In this document: positions 22,367 to 34,868 of the stretch, one piece after another
Layout: every line of letters begins with the position of its first letter
Position numbering within the stretch: the first letter of the stretch is position 1
NCBI RefSeq assembly: GCF_020497125.1
Contig: NC_059082.1
Coordinates: 21,069,965 to 21,133,964 of the forward strand
DNA: 64,000 bases
From: Mauremys mutica
Taxonomy: Eukaryota > Chordata > Testudines > Geoemydidae
Direction of reading: 5' to 3'
Made by a program: the position numbers and the translations under genes
Notes under the pieces: generated by a model
The model's input: only the letters and a program-made list of their open reading frames with translations
Told to the model about the DNA's origin: nothing
Database searches by the model: none

Positions 22367-23949
22367 ATGCCACAATTAACGGAGCTGTGAGAAACATAGT
22401 GGTTTCCCTTCACAGGAGTTCATGCCAACATTTTCTTTGATTTTAATGCATATGAGATTCGGATCTCTCCCCACATTTCCCTTTGAGTTTCCAGGTTCCA
22501 AGACGAAAACACTGAGCGAAACTCAATTGAAACCAGCATTTTTTGCCTGTTTGCACTGCAAAACAATACATTGTTCCAGGCCCATTCAAACCTAGGTCCA
22601 AGTTTGCTCAAGAGTTTTGCCAACCTGGCCTTAATTTAGAATCTGTAATAAAAAATACACACCCATCCCAGACACATCTTGCACGATTTCAACTTTTGTT
22701 GTGATCATTTTACACAGCCCTAGCTGATTAAATGCTGGACCAGCCTCAAGTTAAACCATCTTAATAACTGTATTGCCATGAGGCAAATGTTAGCTTAACT
22801 CATTGAATACTATTAGTCTTTGGTAGCCCCCCAAAGGAAAACAAAACTGGGTCTCATTCTCAGGTAATACCATAATAGCAGAGTTATTTGGGACAGAGGA
22901 AAAGTTTTACCTTTATTCTTTTGTGTGCATCTTTTCAATGCCATAAGCAAAGCCTAAAGGAATCCAATTGCCTTTTAAAAAGCACAAATTAGCATCAGGC
23001 TTGGTTTATCTTTTAGAATTTGAGACAAATATTGAGATGCATCATAGAACAGAGAGAGAGATCAATAGACCAAATGAATAAAAATAGCTAACTGAAACCT
23101 AGAAGCCAGGAAATGGCTAACAATAAAATGGAAAACACGGTTATTGAAACTGTGGTTGTAATTTTCACTTTAACATCTGAAATGTCCTTAAAATAAATAA
23201 TCTCAAAAGGAAGGGAGAGCAGCATGCTAATCACTGTTTCATGCAGTCTGCATGGATACTGTATAATGTTTTAATAAGCAATTTTACAATTGCCAGGACT
23301 AGAGACTTTTCCTCATTTAAATGGTACCTGATGAATAGGAGTATTGTAGGGATTATGTCCCTTAATGACAAAGCTAATCTCCTGTAATAATAGCTGCTGC
23401 TGCTGATCACTGCTTGAGTTATGCAAGGTAAAAATGGTTTTGTGTGTGTGTGTTTGACTTCAAAGGATTTTGATTGTCAGAAAGAGAAAGGAACAGAAAG
23501 GGGACATAGGGGCTGGAACCCTAGATTGAAGAAGGGGATTAACTGTGATTATTTCAATGTTTTGTACAATATAAACTCATTAGAAAAAGTAAGAATTTAC
23601 TATTTTAAATATACTTGATTCAAGAAGCTTTGCTATCATTAAGGAAAGGGAAAATGTTCAAATGCTTTGTAATGTGCAGCTGGACAAATGCAAAGCTTTC
23701 CATGATTGCATCCCATGAAAATAAAATAAAAATATCACAAATCTCGACCACAAGTTGAGGCTGCTGAATTGCCATTATAAAGAGCCTACAATACCCGCAG
23801 GAGTTATTTTTCCTTTGAAGAAATGTTGTTTTCCACTCACAGCCAGCCACATTATGCAAAGGACAACACATTATGCAAAGAGGTATGATTCATACTTCTC
23901 TCCTCAGTCTGACCCTCCTCCCCATCTGGGTTTACCTGTTTCTATTCTA
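22367..23949. other. AT-rich sequence, nothing recognised
   Basis: No gene or clear repeat. A (GT)n run lies near 23441-23453. Confidence 0.4.
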
Positions 23950-24065
23950 TCCTCTTGTGGTGGGGTGAAGACTTTCCCCAGCCAGCCTAGCTTTTTCCAG
24001 CCACAGCCTTCTCTGGGGCTGTTTTAACCCCTTCAGGGCTGGAGTGGGGTGACCACCCCGCTACA
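23950..24065 (-). mobile_element. 3' LTR fragment of the LTR element at 24066-25627
   Basis: On the minus strand this starts TGTAGCGGGGTGGTCACCCC at 24065. It matches the first approximately 95-115 bp of the 5' LTR (TGTAGTGGGGTGGTCACCCT at 25627), including GAAGGGGTTAAA and GGCTGGAAAAAGCTAGGCTG. Homology stops near 23950-23978, so the rest of the 3' LTR is lost. It is immediately preceded by a polypurine tract. Confidence 0.8.
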
Positions 24066-24067
24066 CA

Positions 24068-24083
24068 CACTCCCCCTTAAAAT
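24068..24083 (-). promoter_or_regulatory. polypurine tract
   Basis: On the minus strand, TTTTAAGGGGGAGTG sits directly upstream of the 3' LTR start TGTAGCGG. This is the expected position of the plus-strand DNA primer of an LTR retroelement. Confidence 0.7.
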
Positions 24084-24104
24084 CTCCCACCGGGGTGGAG
24101 GTTT

Positions 24105-24846
24105 CTACCTGCCCAGTTTCTCCCTCAGCTGGGCCTGCAGGACATCCCTTTGCTGCTGCAGATTCTCCAGTGTGAGGAGCAACCGGCCTCCCTCCTGAAG
24201 GGTTTGGGTGCCCACTGTAGCCTGCTCAGCTCCCACGTGGGTTTCCCTCCCTGTCTGGGTCTCCACTGTGGCCTGTCTTGCCCTCGTGTGGATTCCCCTT
24301 TTGATCTGGGGCCCCTCTGTCCCAGACCCTCTCTTTTCTGGGGCCTTGGTCTTCACCACCCCCTCCCTCGGGGCAGTTTCGGACCTGGCCTAATCTTCCG
24401 GCCTCCCCCTCCTTCTCTGGGGGAAGTGTCTTTTTAAATGGCCTTTGGTGTGGCAGTGGAAGCACCTCCTATGCCTTCCCTTTGCCATGGCCCTCCCACA
24501 GTTTGTTTCCGGCTTAGCCCTTCCCTCAGGGTTAGCCGGGGCCCTGCGAGTCCAGTAAGGCACTTCCTCCTTATATGCCCGGGCTCCTCGCAGGCCCAAC
24601 AAGTTTGTGGCCCCCTGGGTAGGGCCTCTGTGCTCCATCCCGGTAGGGACACTCCCTTTTATAGTGTCCCAGTCGCCCACAGGCAAAACAGTTTTTAGGC
24701 CCTGGCACTGGCCTCCAGCCCTTGGTGCCTGGTCTCCCATATGGTCCGAGTGTCCACCCCCGCAGCAGATGGAACAACCCTCTCTGCTGCTCGGCAAGCT
24801 GAGCCACCCAGTCCCTCCAATACCAGTCCATCTTTGGTCTCTCCAC
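24105..24846 (-). pseudogene. frameshifted gag-like gene with CCHC zinc knuckles
   Basis: The minus strand of the element's internal part encodes a nucleic-acid-binding, nucleocapsid-type protein. It opens MERPKMDWYWRDWVAQLAEQ at 24846. It contains CCHC knuckles of the C-x2-C-x4-H-x4-C pattern: CFACGRLGHYKREC (first frame, 24571-24846) and CWACEEPGHIRRKC (second frame, 24434-24652). A third knuckle, CFHCHTKGHLKRHF (third frame, 24390-24797), has lost its last cysteine. The knuckles lie in three different frames, so the gene is broken by at least two indels. A downstream frame (24105-24359) contains a Gln/Leu-rich, coiled-coil-like end (LENLQQQRDVLQAQLREKL). Family could be Ty3/gypsy-like or endogenous retrovirus; pol, which would decide it, is absent. 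Confidence 0.75.
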
Positions 24847-24922
24847 CTTCAGTTCCTCCCCTCTCGTATCCAGGCAATAGTCCCACCATCCTTGCCCTGC
24901 CCCTTGTATCGGGGCAGATCAG

Positions 24923-24940
24923 TGCCCGCATTCTCCACCA
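24923..24940 (-). promoter_or_regulatory. putative tRNA primer-binding site
   Basis: TGGTGGAGAATGCGGGCA on the minus strand starts two bases after the CA end of the 5' LTR. An opening TGG complements the CCA end of a tRNA. I cannot name the tRNA without a search. Confidence 0.65.
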
Positions 24941-24942
24941 CT

Positions 24943-25627
24943 TGTGGCAGGGCAAAGACTCACCGGCATGGCGCCTCCTGCTGGTCATCCTGGGAATCAG
25001 CTCTTCCAGCCAGAGTGCCCTCTGCAGGCCGGTATATCACCTGCTGCTGGCCCCCGTGTCCCTCCCAGACCCCGGTGCCCCTCTACATCAGTGTTCTGCC
25101 CCCAGCAGTAACCCACAATCTGGGTCTCCCCACCCAGGGGAACCCCCCTCTATCCCCACCTTGCCTCAGTGGCTACTGCCAGTCATCATCTAGCCCCCGC
25201 TTCCTGGGGCTGGCTGCAGTCTGTAAACCACTCATCATCAGCAAAGGGGTTAGGACTTGCTGCTGTTGCCAATCTCTGGGCTGCCTCTCTGCAGCCCTAA
25301 TACCCTTTTTTGGCCTTTTAGCAAGGCCTGCAGCATGGGGTTTTACCAGGCTGGAGTTCCCCAGCTCCCTCTGCCCTTCCCCAGCATTGCTCCACCTCAG
25401 GTACCCATCTCAGCTCCCAAACAGCCCGGTCCTTCTTTCTCCAGAAGCTAGAGAGTGTGTGTCAGCTTCTGGCCCTCAGCCCTCTTAGAGGGCCAGCTGT
25501 GGCCTGATTGGGGCGTGGCCCCAGCTGCAGCTGCTTCCCCCAATCAGCCTAGCTTTTTCCAGCCACAGCTCTCTCCGGGGCAGCTTTAACCCCTTCAGGG
25601 CCGGAGCAGGGTGACCACCCCACTACA
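24943..25627 (-). mobile_element. 5' LTR of a short LTR retroelement
   Basis: The LTR runs on the minus strand from TGTAGTGGGG (25627) to GCCACA (24943), 685 bp with TG/CA ends. The GC-rich composition generates long but meaningless open frames on both strands. With the internal region 24066-24942 and the truncated 3' LTR it defines an element of about 1.7 kb that has LTRs, primer site, gag-like remnant and polypurine tract, but no protease, reverse transcriptase or integrase. It matches the solo LTR at 21651. Confidence 0.85.
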
Positions 25628-27086
25628 CCTCTACAATTTCTTATGCCCTGACCCCTTGTGTAAATGGACACTTTAAACTTTATACTGAATTTATATATGC
25701 ATTTCAAAAGCAGCCAAGACCACTGGCCTTTAAAATGTGCAGCTAAGACTCCAAGTATAGGATCCAACAGAAAATTTCAGAGGAGGCAGGTAGAAATAAT
25801 GTCAGTTCTATAACATTTCAATAAACTCAACTTCAGAAGTCATTTCTGAAGTCAGAAGGTCAAGAACATACAGTAAAATTAACTGCAGATTCATGATCAG
25901 ATAAGATAAGTCTGGTGTTGAGATTGATGATGTGTCCCACAATCAATTCCTCCACAGTTGAAAGGAACAGGTCTGTGTGTCTGTGCTATTTAAAGCACTG
26001 GTAGAAGAGTGCCTGAGGAACTCTCTGCCATGGGAAGTTGCATGAAATCAGCTAGCATGTATTTGGAGATTCATTTGTTTTATCTGCAAATCATACCAGT
26101 TACAGAAAGAGATTATCTCAGGGAAAAAATTAAGTACATTGTTTATTTTTCTGGTAGATTTCACTGTTGGCTTTAAATGAGTACGCCTCAGGGTCCTTTG
26201 GCTTGCAAACTGAGGGAGCTTGGAAGGAAGTGGGAAAAGAGAATGCACTTATTAAGTGGGTTTCTACAAACCCTCAAAGCTGTGAGCCTTAAAATGGCTC
26301 AAAAGAAAATCTTTTGTGAGGATATAATCCAAATCAAGATGATAATGCACACCCTGGTGACAAGGGAGAACACACAGCTCCCACCATCACCAGTAGCTAT
26401 TATTGCCACAGGGAGTCAAAACAACTTACACAATGATATGTCTCCAGCCTTGAGAGAGAGGGTTTAGTCTTATCAGGAAACTTTCAAAACAAGCATGGAT
26501 TAGTATGAAAATTATTGCATGGAAATGTCTTCATCTAAACACTCCACTGTCTTAGAGTTCTCACCAAGAAAAACATTTATTTGATCTGTTGGACACATGC
26601 AGCACATTTTGCCATGTTATTGCCATGGCATTGAAATTAATGAGGTCTCTCCACAAGGGGGGTCTCAATACGTATCAGGCAAAGGATCAGGTAACTGGAA
26701 TATTTATTTAGGCATAGATATATATTACAGTTATCTGACCCTCTTAAATAATACAATGCTGAGTCATCTAACATCCTAGAAAAACTGGGTCTGATTCTCC
26801 ATTCCATTCTGTTGCAAATTATATGCCCATAGATTGCAGAATGTATGGACGCCTGTGTAAATGTAATGAAGCAGATGATAGAAGAACTTAATTAAATAAA
26901 AAAAAATAGAAGTATACACAAACACACCCATATTCGGGCACCTGGGAGACTGTCTGGGACAAAAAAACTAAATGTTGAGCCTAAAATGATCAGCTGTGAA
27001 ACAGGTAGCAACACTGATTTTTAACTTATTGAATCTATGTTTCAGAGTTAACACTTTATTGAGATGAATGGGTAAATTCACTCCCC
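25628..27086. other. AT-rich sequence, nothing recognised
   Basis: No supported gene, RNA or repeat family. Confidence 0.4.
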
Positions 27087-28524
27087 TTAGAGATATTGGG
27101 TCCCATTCTGCATTCTGTTACAGCAGTATAACACTGATGAAACTGTGATGAAACCCAACTTCTTTGCGGGGGAAAAAAAAAAGCGAAAGCTTAGATTGAA
27201 AATCGCAAGTCTGCAGTAGAGAGTGAAGCAAGATGCAATCTTAAAGCATATGGGGTCCTGTTTATATACAGCAAAATTGTTATAGAACAAAAAGACCACT
27301 AAGTAACCCCAGTGTGATGTTGAGCTCCTAACATGGCTCTGAAAGAATGCAAGGAGGCAAGGAGAGATCTGGGTTGGGTATGGTGAGATGCTCTTACAAT
27401 TCAACGGGTCCTTTCTTCCCTTTCCCTCTCCTTCCACCTAAATATAAGTCTGTGCTTGAGTGGCAAAGGCTCTCCAGAAACAAGGCTGGAGTCTACTGCT
27501 GTGAAAGGGTTTTGTTCCCACTCCACAGCTTTCTCCTATGTGTTCCTCAACACCGAGCCCACCCTCTAAAGACAGGCACTAGGAAGCTACGCCTTGTTGT
27601 ACTAACAAATTACATCAGTTAAAAGAAAAATCATGGCAAGGATTCTCTCCAAGATTTTTTTAAAATGAGAAGCAAAATTAAAAATCTCACACATACTTAC
27701 CATAAAGTGATTACACTTCAGTATGAGGCAGTATTACCAGCACAGCACTTTTTTTTGGTGGTTTATGGGAATTCTCTACAATCTGAAGTTCTTTAAAGTT
27801 AAATTGCACTTCAAAGTTTCATTTACACACTGTAAAAATGATATAGTTAAGTTTTCAACAGGGAATGAATTATTCATTAAAGAAGATAATGGTGCTAAAC
27901 TCGACCAAGGAGCTATAACATTAGCATAAAGAATGGCTTATGTCATATTAATTTTAAAAACAGAAAACATACAACACAACAGATATTGAAGCACAGATTT
28001 GTTTTTTGGTTACATTAAACCAAAAGCAATTATTCTTACAGCAACCTTTCCATAGCATTTTAATCGTACTGCTAGGATTTTACAAGCCATTTGATCTTAA
28101 TTATTAATTGCATTGGGGTAGGCTGGGTTGAACATGTTTCTATCCTAATTTTATTATCTCTGCTATTTGATTTTATGCAAAGATCCAAACACAAAAGTGC
28201 TTAAATGGGGAAAAACTTGATGACACATTTTTTCTGCTTGTTGGTGATATGAAAAATTAATATGTAGGAGAGTAATCACACCTTTAATTTTCTTTTTTTT
28301 TTTTTTTAAAAAAAGGTAAGTGTGAAAAGTATCTACAGGGTATTTTGAATTATGAAAAGGACCATCTTTGGAAAAAAAGAGGAAAAGAGATTTTCCAGAA
28401 AAAGCAGTTTAGCTATAGTACACAGTATACATATAAAATTCAGAGAGCAGTAAATCTGAAGAGCTAAATTAATAAATGTAAAACAATCACTCAAATTCCA
28501 AAGGCAATTTATTCTAGTTGCTAA
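27087..28524. other. AT-rich sequence, nothing recognised
   Basis: TGGGTCCCATTCTGCATTCTGTTAC near 27110 may be half of a palindromic relic. Long T and A runs lie near 28288-28312. The rest is unassigned. Confidence 0.35.
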
Positions 28525-28745
28525 AGTAAGAGGCTGGGAGTCATGAATCCTGGATTAGTTTCCCTCCTCAATCCACCATGCAATAATTCACTAAAATGCT
28601 TTTGCCTCACAGTCCGTCTCTGTAACATGGGTATAATGTAACTTTCCAGCAGTAGCTTATGGTACTTTTCTGCATCTTATTTAAATAATGTTTTGAAATC
28701 CGTGGATGAAAACAACAATAGATCAAATAAATGTCTGAAACTGTT
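28525..28745 (+). mobile_element. MIR/CORE-type SINE (decayed)
   Basis: In the + direction: GGCTGGGAGTCATGAATCCTGGATTAGTTTCCCTCC, then TTTTGCCTCACAGTCCGTCTCTGTAACATGGGTATAATG, then TTTTGAAATCCGTGGATGAAAA. These follow the order of a MIR-like SINE: tRNA-related head, core (CTCAGT..CTCTGTAAAATGGGGATAAT) and tail (TTTGAGATC..GGATGAAAA). Confidence 0.6.
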
Positions 28746-30170
28746 TGTTTTTTCTAAAACTATACTTCCCTATCATCATACAAAACTGGAAATTTACCAG
28801 TTTGTTAGTTCGGTTTAAGTAATTGCCCTACATTCATTTTAGATTCTTTTTAGCTGTTGTTCGATCTTTGAGGTCCTCCACTTATTACTTCTAAGCTGAA
28901 TTTGATTTAATTGTTAGATTATGGACATGTTTTTCATTTTGCCAGTGAAATCATCGCAGAAATATAGGTCTGATTATTTGTGCCATTCAGAGAGTTCATA
29001 CTGCTCATTTCTGACAGCAAAGGTGGGTTCAGATCTGGATCTCAATTCATCCAAAGCCCCAAAAGCCCAGTGGAGGGGAATGGAAAAATTGTTTGAGTTG
29101 TTCCCCATCTGTAATTATAACATTTACTTCTTTTGCTCTCATGAGGTTGGTTTTTTTGAGCAGTTGGTATTGGATGACAAATCTCATCATCCTCCCATTG
29201 CATACAGTTGGAAATTCTGGGATCACGGTAGGGGCCATATCTCCTATGTTTACTGTGGAGGACTCAGCATAATTTGGGGGGGGGGGGGGCTATTCTGGTA
29301 ATAATAATAAGGATAATAAAGGTCCTATATATTGTGAGATTCAACAGTGTTGGAACTTGCTTCACAATCCATTCCTTGCCTCAGAATTGTTCTCCAAAAT
29401 CTACCCTTTCATTTCATATATCTGTATCTATCTCCAGCTCTCATGGCTGTGACGAGAACATCGAAAACATGAATTGCATGTAAACCAGTGCAGTGTTGGC
29501 TTCCTGAGTCTGCAGACTGCCCAAAAAGAATAGCTCTGGGAAGTAACTCACTTGCCCCAAAAGGTTGTTAACTCTGAAATTTAAAAATAACATTGTGACT
29601 ATCAACACCAGTAACAATTCAGTGCTGATCATCATAGCAGAAACATCCAGCTCCTGTTCTTATTCCCCTCAAATTGCTTCCCATCCCTCTTCAGGCACAG
29701 AAAGCCCAAGCTACCCTCTGCCCAGCTCCCAAAACCTCTCTCTGCCTCTGACAACTTCTATGATACAATAATTCCTTGTCAATACAAATATCTGCCCTGC
29801 ATTGAAACTGGAAACACAGGATCTTAAAACAAATTGTATTTAATGACACATGAAATATCTCAGGGACTAATGTACTGATTGCACCACACATTTTCTTATT
29901 TAATTCATTAAAAAAAGCTCCATATGTTAACATGAATGACTGAGGCTGCTGCAGAATTTTCAGTCTGCTCCATCAGAGTGCGGCAGAATGTAGGTCTAGC
30001 TTCTTGGGGAGTATGCAGGCCTTCATTATAATAAATAATAAATGTTCAACCAGCTCTATTGATAACTGCATATGTTTTTTCACTCAATCTTCAATTACTC
30101 TGCTACCTCTCTAAAATAATTACCCTTTGAGGATGTCTTTAATCACTGTAATATATTTCAGAAGTACTAA
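28746..30170. other. no recognised gene; G-run and ATA-rich stretch
   Basis: A run of 14 G lies at 29276-29290, followed by GGTAATAATAATAAGGATAATAAAGG. The frame at 28921-29301 shows no domain. Nothing else recognised. Confidence 0.35.
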
Positions 30171-30244
30171 GGGCCCGATTCAAAACCCAATCTATTCTAT
30201 GGAAAGAGTCCCATTGACTTTAATGAGCTTTGGATCGGCCCTTA
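30171..30244. repeat. palindromic MITE relic, well-preserved ends
   Basis: The left end GGGCCCGATTCAAAACCCA pairs with the right end GGATCGGCCC. The centre is TCCCATTGACTTTAATGAG. One of the clearest copies of the dispersed palindrome. Confidence 0.65.
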
Positions 30245-31306
30245 AGTGTGTGAACATGGAATTGTGTTAGGACTTAAAATACTGTCTTAGGCTATTCAGA
30301 GAACACATCAAGAAGCAAGTAACATATGTAATGTTTCTTTTCTTGAATCCTGGTCTAGCTGATAATGCCAAAAGTTCAATATTTCAAAAGAAAATAGTAC
30401 TAAAAATATAAATTAGTCTGAAATCAGCCATCTAGCAACAGAGTAATACAGATTCTATTTGCAATAATGAAGAGATACTAATAACGGATATAATATTGTC
30501 ACAGGATAATGCTTTCTCGTTTGCTAGCTATATGGCAAGGAAAAGCAGGGATGTTTATTTTCAAAGTGGGAGGCACTGATATTGTGATAATTTTCTGTCT
30601 TATTAGCTTCAGTTCTATTATGTAAAATTACTGATGTTTGGAAATAATCCTTGTATCTGATGGATACCGAAGCAACAGGGTGACCGTTGCTCACTCTGCC
30701 ATTATGGAATGACTGTATAGAATCATGATTTGAATTCATCTCAGTTTAAATGACTGTCACACACTCAGGGGGTGCAGGATCAGGAATAAGTGGTCTGACC
30801 TGTTGCAAAGGAGATATATAGGCCCTGATTTTCAAAAGGGCCTCAGCCTTTGGTTTTTTGTCTACATTTTTCAGATAACCATAGAGACAAATATGTGTGG
30901 GTGCATTTTATTGTCACTTAGACAGTTAGTTACTTTACTGTCTCTGCAAATCAGGAAAACAGATATCAAATTTGTCTACAAAATTACAACCAGTAGGATA
31001 TTAATTTTGCAGACAAATGAAGCAGAAATTATGGTCACAAGAATAGCTCATATACCAATCTTGTGCGGTAATGGGTAACGCTGAAAAGATGTGTAGGTTG
31101 AGATTCAGATTAGCACTCAAACTTTTGGATGTTTATCCGAACTTAGTCTGAATCATCCAAATATCTCTGGGCTGAAAACATGGTGAGGGTAGGCTGTCTT
31201 GTGGAAATTCCTGATTCTAACTAGACCAGAAACCCCAGGGAAATATAATACTGCACAATGAAACCAAAAGAGGAAAGCGAAAGAATGGAGAAAGAATACA
31301 TAAGAG
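30245..31306. other. AT-rich sequence, nothing recognised
   Basis: GGCCCTGATTTTCAAAAGGGCC (30821-30842) is a small palindrome of the type seen at 2110 and 2545. No gene is supported. Confidence 0.35.
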
Positions 31307-31314
31307 AATATAGA

Positions 31315-32325
31315 TAGGGTTGCCAGGCATCCAGTTTTTGATCAGAACTTCTGGTCGAAAAGGGATCTTGACAGCTCTGGTCAGCACCACTGACTGGATC
31401 ATTAAATGTCCGGTTGGCAATGCAGCGGGGGTAAGGCAAGGCTCCCTGCTTGCCCTGGCTCTGCACGGCTCCTGGAAGCAGCCAGCATTTCCCTCAGGCT
31501 CTTAGGCAGATGTGCAGCCATGGGGGCTCCGCATGCTGCCCCTGCCCTGAGCGCCGGCTCTTCAGTTCCTATTGGCTGGGAACCACGGCCAATGACAGCT
31601 GCAGGGGCAGCAGCTGCAGGGGCAGCAGCTGTGAATGAAGGGAAATGCGCAGAGCCACCTGGCCACACCTCTGCCTAGGAGCCAAAGGGAAAGGGCAACT
31701 GCTTCTGGGAGCCACCTGAGGTAAGGCCACCCGGAGCCTGCACCCTGAATCCCCATCCACACCCCAAACCCCTGCCCCAGCCCTGAGCCCTCTCCTGCAC
31801 CCAAACTCGCTCCCAGAGCCCGCACAACCTCCCACACTCCAAAACCCTCAGTCCCAGCCTGGAGCCCACAACCCGCACCCCTCACCTCCAGCCCCACCCC
31901 AGAGCCCACACCCCCAGCCGGAACCCTCATCCCCTCTGCACCCCAACCCCCAGGCCAGCACCTTCCCCCACACCCTGAACCCCTCATTTCTAGCCCCACC
32001 CCAGAGCCCACACCCCCAGCCCAGAGCCTATTCCCCTGCCCCATCCTGGATCCCCCTGCCACATTTCAAACCCCTCATTTCTGGTCCCACCCTGGAGCCT
32101 GCATCCTCAGCCAGAGCCCTCACCCCCTCCAGCAGCCCAACTCCCTGCCCAGGCTGGTGAAAATGAGCGAGTGAGCGAGGGTGGGGGAGAGGGAGCAACG
32201 GAAGGAGGGGGAATGGAGTGAGCAGGGGTGGAGCCTCTGAGAAGGGGTGGGGCTTTGGGAAGGAGCAGGGCAGGAGGCGGGGCAAGGGTGTTCAGTTTTC
32301 TGCATTTGGAAAGTTGGCAACCCTA
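31315..32325. mobile_element. 1,011-bp non-autonomous hAT element with perfect 8-bp TSD
   Basis: Perfect 11-bp terminal inverted repeats TAGGGTTGCCA (31315-31325) and TGGCAACCCTA (32315-32325) are flanked by identical 8-bp duplications AATATAGA (31307-31314 and 32326-32333). Both features point to hAT. The interior is GC-rich, starts with CATCCAGTTTTTGATCAG and has a C-rich region (31740-32130) built from degenerate CCCAGAGCCCACACCCCCAGCC-like units. No transposase is visible; open frames here reflect GC-rich repeats. The intact duplication suggests a fairly recent insertion. Confidence 0.93.
31740..32130. repeat. degenerate tandem C-rich array inside the hAT element
   Basis: Units resembling CACCCCAGAGCCCACACCC and CAGCCCCACCCCAGAGCC recur with variable spacing: at about 31885-31915, 31995-32015 and 32080-32130. 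This points to internal expansion after or before mobilisation. Confidence 0.6.
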
Positions 32326-32333
32326 AATATAGA

Positions 32334-34868
32334 TGATACATGCACACACACACACACACACTCCTCCATCCACACCTCCCCTGACATTCTCTATCTTCCA
32401 ATTTCATTTTCAGCTCACAGCGGCCAATTATCAGTTTAGCAGGTGGAGGGGATGTAGAGACAAAGGAGGTAGGCCACTTTAATTAACACACAGACAGCAG
32501 AGGTTTATTTTGGTACTCCTTTCTCTTATGAAGAGACAATGCTCCTGCTATCAGACACTATTAAAAATGCATTTATTTCATATTCTCTCATAATGTTCTC
32601 CATAAGGAACGGAATGAACCACAGTGCATATTTTGTGAATGATTTATCAAGCGGTATTACAGATTGATGATCTGATTCACAAGTCTCCATAGAAGGGATG
32701 CATCACTTGTGTTAAAGGGAACTCACAATGGCTAAAATATTCTTCATTTAAATAAAAAAAAAGAATGTTTAATCACAGAGAGCAGCTGGCTTAGCCTGTC
32801 TCCCTGCCCTTAGAATCACCAGATCTCAGGACTATGGGCACCAGGCCCTTCTCTCCCCAGACCATGTGGGACAGTAGGTTCCTATATCCACTTCTGTGGG
32901 AGTGGCTTATAAAAGGTCCCAACAACTCTGGACCAGCAGTGTCTGAGCAGCCGTGGCTGCAACTTTACAAAAGGGGACCCTTGAGATCTTGTGACATCAT
33001 CACAGAAATTCCCCATAACAGCCTTTATGCAAATAAGCCTTGTGAAGAGGAGGTGATGACTTTTGGTGGGAAGATGAGGATGTAGTGATTGAGTTAGTGA
33101 AAATGTGAGGTGCGATAGATCCCTCAGAAACTGCTCCTGCCTGGGGATCTCAGGAGTTCCTAGAACTGCTAGCTGCTAAATGCTCTCTCTCTCTCACATA
33201 CAAACGTCTTGCTAGTTTTCTGAAATTATCCTTTAATTCTATGGAGCCAATAGCACAAACTAGCAATGACTGTGTGGCACTGTCTATGTGCGCTCACACA
33301 CTCTTTCTTGATCTATGCACCAAGCAAGAATTTTGCATTTCATAGAACACTTAAAACTTGCTGCAGTGATTCCTCGTGGTCAAGAATCTAAATATACAAT
33401 ACACTATGTTACTAACACAAAATACAGGGGGTGGAGGGAAGGAAGAGAAATCTAGCCAGCATGATCTTCTCTTTTCTAAATGAAAGGGAGACATATTGGA
33501 CACACTACTCTGGTTGTAGCAATGGAAAGCGACGTGTAGTAACTGGTATAAAATGGCACCTGCATTCACCCCCAGAGGTCTCATCACTTCCCTCCTAAAT
33601 ACAAACTAGTTTCTACAGTGTTTGCAAATCACTGTGAGCTCCCAAGATGCACAGTACTAAATTCAGCAAATGCAACTTTCCTTCCCTGGCCATGGATTTA
33701 CTATGCTACCATAAGGCAAGTCAAGCTGATAGACACAGCCATTGTGCTGTTTGTTGTATAAGATAAAGTTAAAGATGAAACTGTATTTCTGCAGCTGTTT
33801 GATAAACTCTTTCTCTATAGATGTGGCCAGGAGCTAATTATGCTGCTCTACCGCATCACACAAGCTATGCTCATAGCAACACTGGACACCCTGAATTCAA
33901 AGGAAAGGGAAGAGACATCCATCTATGTTTTGGAAGTGAAAGGGACATGCCAATATTTGAACATGTGTGTGTGTGTGTAAGAGGCATGTGTGTGTAAGAC
34001 GCACCCACAAACCAAAGGTGGTTTCAGGAGGCTCAGACCTAACCTCCTAAGATTCGCAGAGATTGAGGGTTGTTGGTCACAAGCACCCAACTCACAAGGT
34101 GAGAGGGAACAACCTCTTACAGCTCACTGGGGGATGGTGCACTCGCTGAAGGGAAACCCTGCTTCTGTGCAACCCCTCAGTACCACAGGAGACAAGTTCC
34201 TCTTGTGAATCTGGGGCACTGTACAGAAGTGAGGCTCGCCTCCTGTAGGACATGGGAAATCAGCAGGTGAAGGGGGGAATGGCTTCCAAATATCCTTCAC
34301 TCCCATGTTACTGAAGGCTTGTAAAGATAAGGCAGTTCCAAGACATATCCCGAATATTTTACTATTAGTGGAAAGTACTCAGTTGAAACCCTTCTTCTTT
34401 CCTTTTTCTTCTTTCTTGGTTTTATATATTTTAGATTTTCAAAGCAAGAGGGATTAGTGAGAAATGGATAATGACAGAGAAAATGAACAGATATTCTGAT
34501 TGGGGCCTTTGGGCACTAGCACAAAAGAAATAATAAATAGCAGTAACAACACACAGATTTTTACTGCAACCGTTTACAAGGAAGATATATTATATGTGAC
34601 CTATATTATTGATTAAAAAACTTATGTTTTCATTTAGTAGTATAGCTTCAGAAAGGCAAAACATATTCCATTACATTCCTCCATCTTCTCATTCATCTGA
34701 AATGAATATATTTTAATAGACTCACGTGTCCACAATTAAGTCCCCATTAAGGACCCACTTCTGCCATACTGCCTACAGCAAATTGTGTTAGCTTGCCTAT
34801 AAACTGCACAGAAATGATCTATGGTTGTTTCTGTTCCCTTTCTCTTAATCGCTACATTTTTCTGTGCT
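32334..34868. other. no recognised gene; dinucleotide repeats
   Basis: A (CA)n run follows the hAT element (32343-32360), and a (GT)n run lies at 33965-33978. No protein, RNA or repeat family is recognised in the rest. Confidence 0.4.

Noticed and set aside
24607..25488. A 293-codon open frame on the + strand
   Set aside because: It is antisense to the LTR and gag-like remnant of a retroelement. It is rich in Pro/Ser/Leu from GC bias and shows no domain.
31562..32062. A 166-codon Gly-rich open frame on the minus strand
   Set aside because: It is the translation of the C-rich tandem array inside a hAT element, not a protein gene.
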